Source: Sphingomonas horti
GTDB taxonomy: Bacteria; Pseudomonadota; Alphaproteobacteria; Sphingomonadales; Sphingomonadaceae
NCBI RefSeq assembly: GCF_009753715.1
Contig: NZ_WQMS01000016.1
Location: 469,290 to 533,289, forward strand
Direction of reading: 5' to 3'
DNA length: 64,000 nucleotides
In this document: one piece after another, positions 61,466-64,000 of the stretch
How the letters are laid out: each line of letters begins with the position of its first letter
Numbering within the stretch: position 1 is the stretch's first letter
Program-made: the position numbers and the translations under genes
Notes under the pieces: model-generated
What the model saw: the letters and a program-made list of their open reading frames with translations, nothing else
Databases searched by the model: none
Told to the model about the DNA's origin: nothing

Positions 61466-63814
61466 TCAGGCAGCTGCGCCGCGGCGGCGGCTCGGCTTCA
61501 GGAAGTCTTCGTCGTCGGCGGTCGGCCGCCCAGCCGTGCCGGCCCGGACCTTGCCGGGCCTTGTGCCGGTGGCAGCGTCGCGTCGGTCGCCGCGGCCGGT
61601 CCGCTCCTTGCGGCGCGGGTCGGGGGGACGGTCGGCGAGGATCTCCGCGTCGAGTGCGGTCTGGGAGGACGCGTCGTGCGCGATGAAGTCGTCGAGCGAG
61701 ACGGCCTGTGCGTAGTCGGTGTCCAGGTGGACGATGTTGCCTGTGATCTGCCGCAGGCGCGGGGTCTCGTAGAGACGGGCGAGCGTGAGGCGCTCACGGT
61801 GTCTTGCGCCGGGGCCGACTGCGCGGACCGCAGCGATGCGGCGGGCGCGCGCCTCGAGGCGCTCGGCCTCGGTGTTGAAGCCTTTGGGCGCGACCTCGTC
61901 GTCGTTGTCCGAAAGGCGGCGCAGCGACGGTCCGGGGATGTCTCCATCGGCTGCCTGGGCAGCGCGGCGGGACCGCGGCTTGGCGGTCTTCTCGGGTGGC
62001 GCTGTCGCCTCGGCTTTCTTCATGTCGACCAGCTCGCGGTGGAACCAGAGCGGCATGCCGTCGGCGTAGGTCTCGTCCTGGCACCGCAGTTCGACGTAGG
62101 ACCTGGTGGTCTTGTCCCATGCGTGGATGACGGCGATGTTCTCGGGGTCGAATTTGATCTTGGTGGTGATCGAGGCGTCGACGCGGGCCTGGCGTCGGGG
62201 CTCGAATCGCAGGTTGTTGTCGATGAGGCGCGGCACCCCTTGGTGGCAGAAGTAGCGCAGGCCGTTAAAGACGCGGGCGCCGCTCTTCGTGATGCGCACG
62301 TTCAGCTGGACGTCGAGGGTGTCGAGCCGGAAGCGGCGGGTGTCGCCCATCACGTCGATTCCGTGCCGGTTGGCCGACTTCTGGAACGCGAGGGCGGGCT
62401 GCATGGCGATGCCCTCATGAATCTCGGTGTGGTATTCCGCGAGCGCCTTGTTCGCGAGCGCCTCGATTTCATTCATCGTGACACAGGCGAGGTCGGCGCC
62501 ATCGTGACCCGTGCGACGATTGTATTCGATCGTCATCGACGCACCTGGCAGGTTCTCTAGCATCTTGCGCTCGACCGTCCCGTTCACGCGTTCGCCGATC
62601 GCGCGGTAGCGCGGCGCCTTGACCGGGCAGAAGGTGACCGAGAAGGAGGCTGACTTGGCCGCGTCCTCGAGCCCGTGGCCGGTGAACTCGGCGGCATTGT
62701 CGAGCAGGACTTCGGCGGGCTTGCCGCAGATGCGCGTGAGGATGCGGTATCGCGCGGCGTCCTGCGGCGGCGGCCGCTTGGGGAGGTTCATGCGCCGCAG
62801 CACCTCGCATACCGTCCAATAGCTGGGCGGCTTGAAGGTGATGACCCAAGCGATCACCGCGCGGCTGTGGACGTCGATGGCGAAGGTCATCCACGGCCTG
62901 CCGGCCACGATGTCGCGCTCCGGATCGATGACGACGAAGGCCGACAGCGGCGTGTGATCCACAATGACCTTCTCCAAGATGCGGCCGGCGGTCAGCGGCC
63001 TGCCGCCGCCGCGCATCGCGCTCTCGACCATTTCCTTGCCGTCCTTGATCCCGACCGTCTCCGAGCCGCGCACCGCGATGCACTTGCGACGGAAGGTGTC
63101 GTAGGACGGGATCGGGTGGGGCGCGTCCGGCTGGGGGTAAAGCGCGCTGCGGCCGAGGTTGACGTCGTGCAGTTCGGTCGCGGCGAGCGCGTATCCCGAC
63201 TTGATGGGCCGCTTGTTCTGCTCGGTGTCGAGGGCGTGCTTCTGCATGATCTCCTCCACGTGCTCGTGGAGGTAGGGCGCTCGCGGCACCTTGCCGTTCA
63301 GGCGCACCAGCAGCTTGGGCTCGCGGGCGCCGGGTTTGCCGCGCTCGCTGCGCCAGCGCTTGATCGTGTGCGGGTTGTCGGGCTCGCCGAACTCGGCGCG
63401 CAGCTCTTCGGTCCAGTGCTTCTCGAGGCCCGCCGTGATCGCCTTGACGCCGTTCGGGACGCCGTTGGCGTCGAGCGTTTCGATCTGCGCCTGGACCTTC
63501 CGCAGGCCGGGGTCGATCGCCAGCAGGTCGGACATATCGAACTCGGCTTTGGCGGCGAGCAGGCGCGAGGCGACGACGTGATCGGGGAACACCACCATGG
63601 CGCGTTCGTCGCGGAGCAGCCGGTCGAAATCCTCCTCGGTCGGCATGGCCGTTCCGCCCTGGCCGTCCGGGATGAGGAACGGTTGGCCGGTGTGGCAGTC
63701 CATCAGCATGAGGCGACCTGGCACCGGGTTGACCGGAGGTTTGTAGGGGCGGCCGTCGATCTCGATGATCGTGCCGACCGGATAGTTATACTTCGGGAGG
63801 GGCAGTTCGTTCAC
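61466..63814 (-). CDS. tniA: TniA/TnsB family DDE transposase
   Basis: A 782-aa transposase. The rve catalytic core carries the DDE acids in FAIDVHSRAVIAW (Asp), VLLDNAAEFTG (Asp) and ERVNGTVERKML (Glu). N-terminal DNA-binding modules precede it (an HTH region with TIKRWRSERGKPG), and a Mu-type C-terminal barrel and a long charged tail follow. The GTG start at 63814 has AAGGAGAA upstream. It makes the strand transfer at transposon ends. No TnsA partner means replicative cointegrate formation is likely unless it is encoded elsewhere. Confidence 0.9.
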   Translation of the reverse strand: MNELPLPKYNYPVGTIIEIDGRPYKPPVNPVPGRLMLMDCHTGQPFLIPDGQGGTAMPTEEDFDRLLRDERAMVVFPDHVVASRLLAAKAEFDMSDLLAIDPGLRKVQAQIETLDANGVPNGVKAITAGLEKHWTEELRAEFGEPDNPHTIKRWRSERGKPGAREPKLLVRLNGKVPRAPYLHEHVEEIMQKHALDTEQNKRPIKSGYALAATELHDVNLGRSALYPQPDAPHPIPSYDTFRRKCIAVRGSETVGIKDGKEMVESAMRGGGRPLTAGRILEKVIVDHTPLSAFVVIDPERDIVAGRPWMTFAIDVHSRAVIAWVITFKPPSYWTVCEVLRRMNLPKRPPPQDAARYRILTRICGKPAEVLLDNAAEFTGHGLEDAAKSASFSVTFCPVKAPRYRAIGERVNGTVERKMLENLPGASMTIEYNRRTGHDGADLACVTMNEIEALANKALAEYHTEIHEGIAMQPALAFQKSANRHGIDVMGDTRRFRLDTLDVQLNVRITKSGARVFNGLRYFCHQGVPRLIDNNLRFEPRRQARVDASITTKIKFDPENIAVIHAWDKTTRSYVELRCQDETYADGMPLWFHRELVDMKKAEATAPPEKTAKPRSRRAAQAADGDIPGPSLRRLSDNDDEVAPKGFNTEAERLEARARRIAAVRAVGPGARHRERLTLARLYETPRLRQITGNIVHLDTDYAQAVSLDDFIAHDASSQTALDAEILADRPPDPRRKERTGRGDRRDAATGTRPGKVRAGTAGRPTADDEDFLKPSRRRGAAA

Positions 63815-63919
63815 GCGTCTTCTCCTTGCGTGGAGAGAGCGTGCGTCGGCGTTCCGCCGACCGCAGGCACGGTCTCGGTTGAACCGGGCCTGCAAACCCG
63901 GACGCGGCGCCGTGGATGG

Positions 63920-64000
63920 TGAGCTGCCCCCTTCTGAGTGGTCCAGATTGTATCATAGTCTGGAACCCGAAGGAGAATTGGGATGGCAGGTCGCAGGCAC
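63920..64000 (+). mobile_element. probable left end of an IS3-family insertion sequence (cut by window)
   Basis: TGAGCTGCCCCC at 63920 looks like the TG...GCCCC terminus of several IS3-family elements. It is followed by a short leader and a ribosome-binding site before a reading frame that starts MAGRRH. The rest of the element is outside the window, so family and completeness cannot be checked. Confidence 0.45.
63983..64000 (+). CDS. start of a probable IS3-type transposase OrfA (6 codons)
   Basis: ATG at 63983 with AAGGAG 8 nt upstream encodes MAGRRH before the window ends. IS3-family OrfA proteins commonly begin with such a basic M-x-R-(R/K)-H stretch. Only six residues are visible, so this rests mainly on the IS-like sequence in front. 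Confidence 0.4.

Larger units (their letters stand above)
58106..63919 (-). mobile_element. Tn5053/Tn7-like transposon, left part (tniQ-tniB-tniA)
   Basis: Three genes on the minus strand form a DDE transposase, an AAA+ ATPase and a TniQ/TnsD target selector, in the order tniA, tniB, tniQ, with tniQ next to the element end. Overlapping or close spacing shows an operon. No resolvase (tniR), TnsA-type endonuclease, CRISPR array or cargo gene is visible. The right end and any cargo would lie beyond the window. The IS-like sequence at 63920 seems to have inserted upstream of tniA. Confidence 0.75.

Overview
The window is GC-rich chromosomal DNA that fits a sphingomonad (Alphaproteobacteria, Sphingomonadaceae). 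It carries a serine palmitoyltransferase of the Sphingomonas type with its own acyl carrier protein, and GTTC-N7-GTTC SOS boxes of the alphaproteobacterial kind. It also has an RNase E with an acidic insert in its S1 domain, a PII/glutamine synthetase pair and a PEP-CTERM protein. I found no rRNA, tRNA or CRISPR array.

Layout. 1-1.7 kb: a cut GNAT gene, then a glutathione S-transferase overlapping a pteridine-reductase-like SDR. 1.7-7.2 kb: a minus-strand tyrosine/homogentisate catabolic cluster (MarR regulator, hppD, hmgA, cupin, fumarylacetoacetate hydrolase), followed by a Rieske protein and a cytochrome c. hmgA has an unusual low-GC N-terminal extension, and the cluster contains REP-like palindromes. 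7.2-12.4 kb: receiver protein, MATE pump, DmeF-type metal exporter, lexA (with SOS box), moeA. 12.4-17.6 kb: a secreted protein, tandem Coq4-like genes, recF, two glycine-zipper envelope proteins, a GNAT. 17.6-22.2 kb: a coiled-coil protein, SOS-controlled imuA-imuB without an adjacent dnaE2, then glnB-glnA. 22.3-31.8 kb: a sugar-dehydrogenase-like lipoprotein, dnaN coupled to a hydrolase, an outer-membrane barrel protein, ppx/gppA-rlmE, a DUF421 protein, and an M48 protease coupled to a DsbA-like protein. 31.9-36.1 kb: rne and a large acyltransferase-like gene.

36.1-48.5 kb reads as an envelope-lipid region. It holds a fatty acid desaturase, a flippase overlapping lptG, lptF, a DUF2141 protein, a diacylglycerol-kinase-family lipid kinase, a nucleotidyltransferase-like protein and a hybrid histidine kinase. 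These are followed by spt, its ACP, a Pycsar-effector-like membrane protein and a CerR-like reductase. Since sphingomonads use glycosphingolipids in place of LPS, I infer that this block makes, modifies and exports sphingolipids.

48.5-58.1 kb: proB, a PEP-CTERM protein, obgE, a TetR/metal-dependent-hydrolase divergent pair, a tiny membrane protein, a zinc alcohol dehydrogenase, an overlapping nucleotidyltransferase/metallophosphoesterase pair, and an MBL-fold hydrolase. 58.1-64 kb: one end of a Tn5053/Tn7-like transposon (tniA-tniB-tniQ, minus strand), whose probable left terminus lies just after the MBL gene. What looks like the start of an IS3-family element follows at the window edge.
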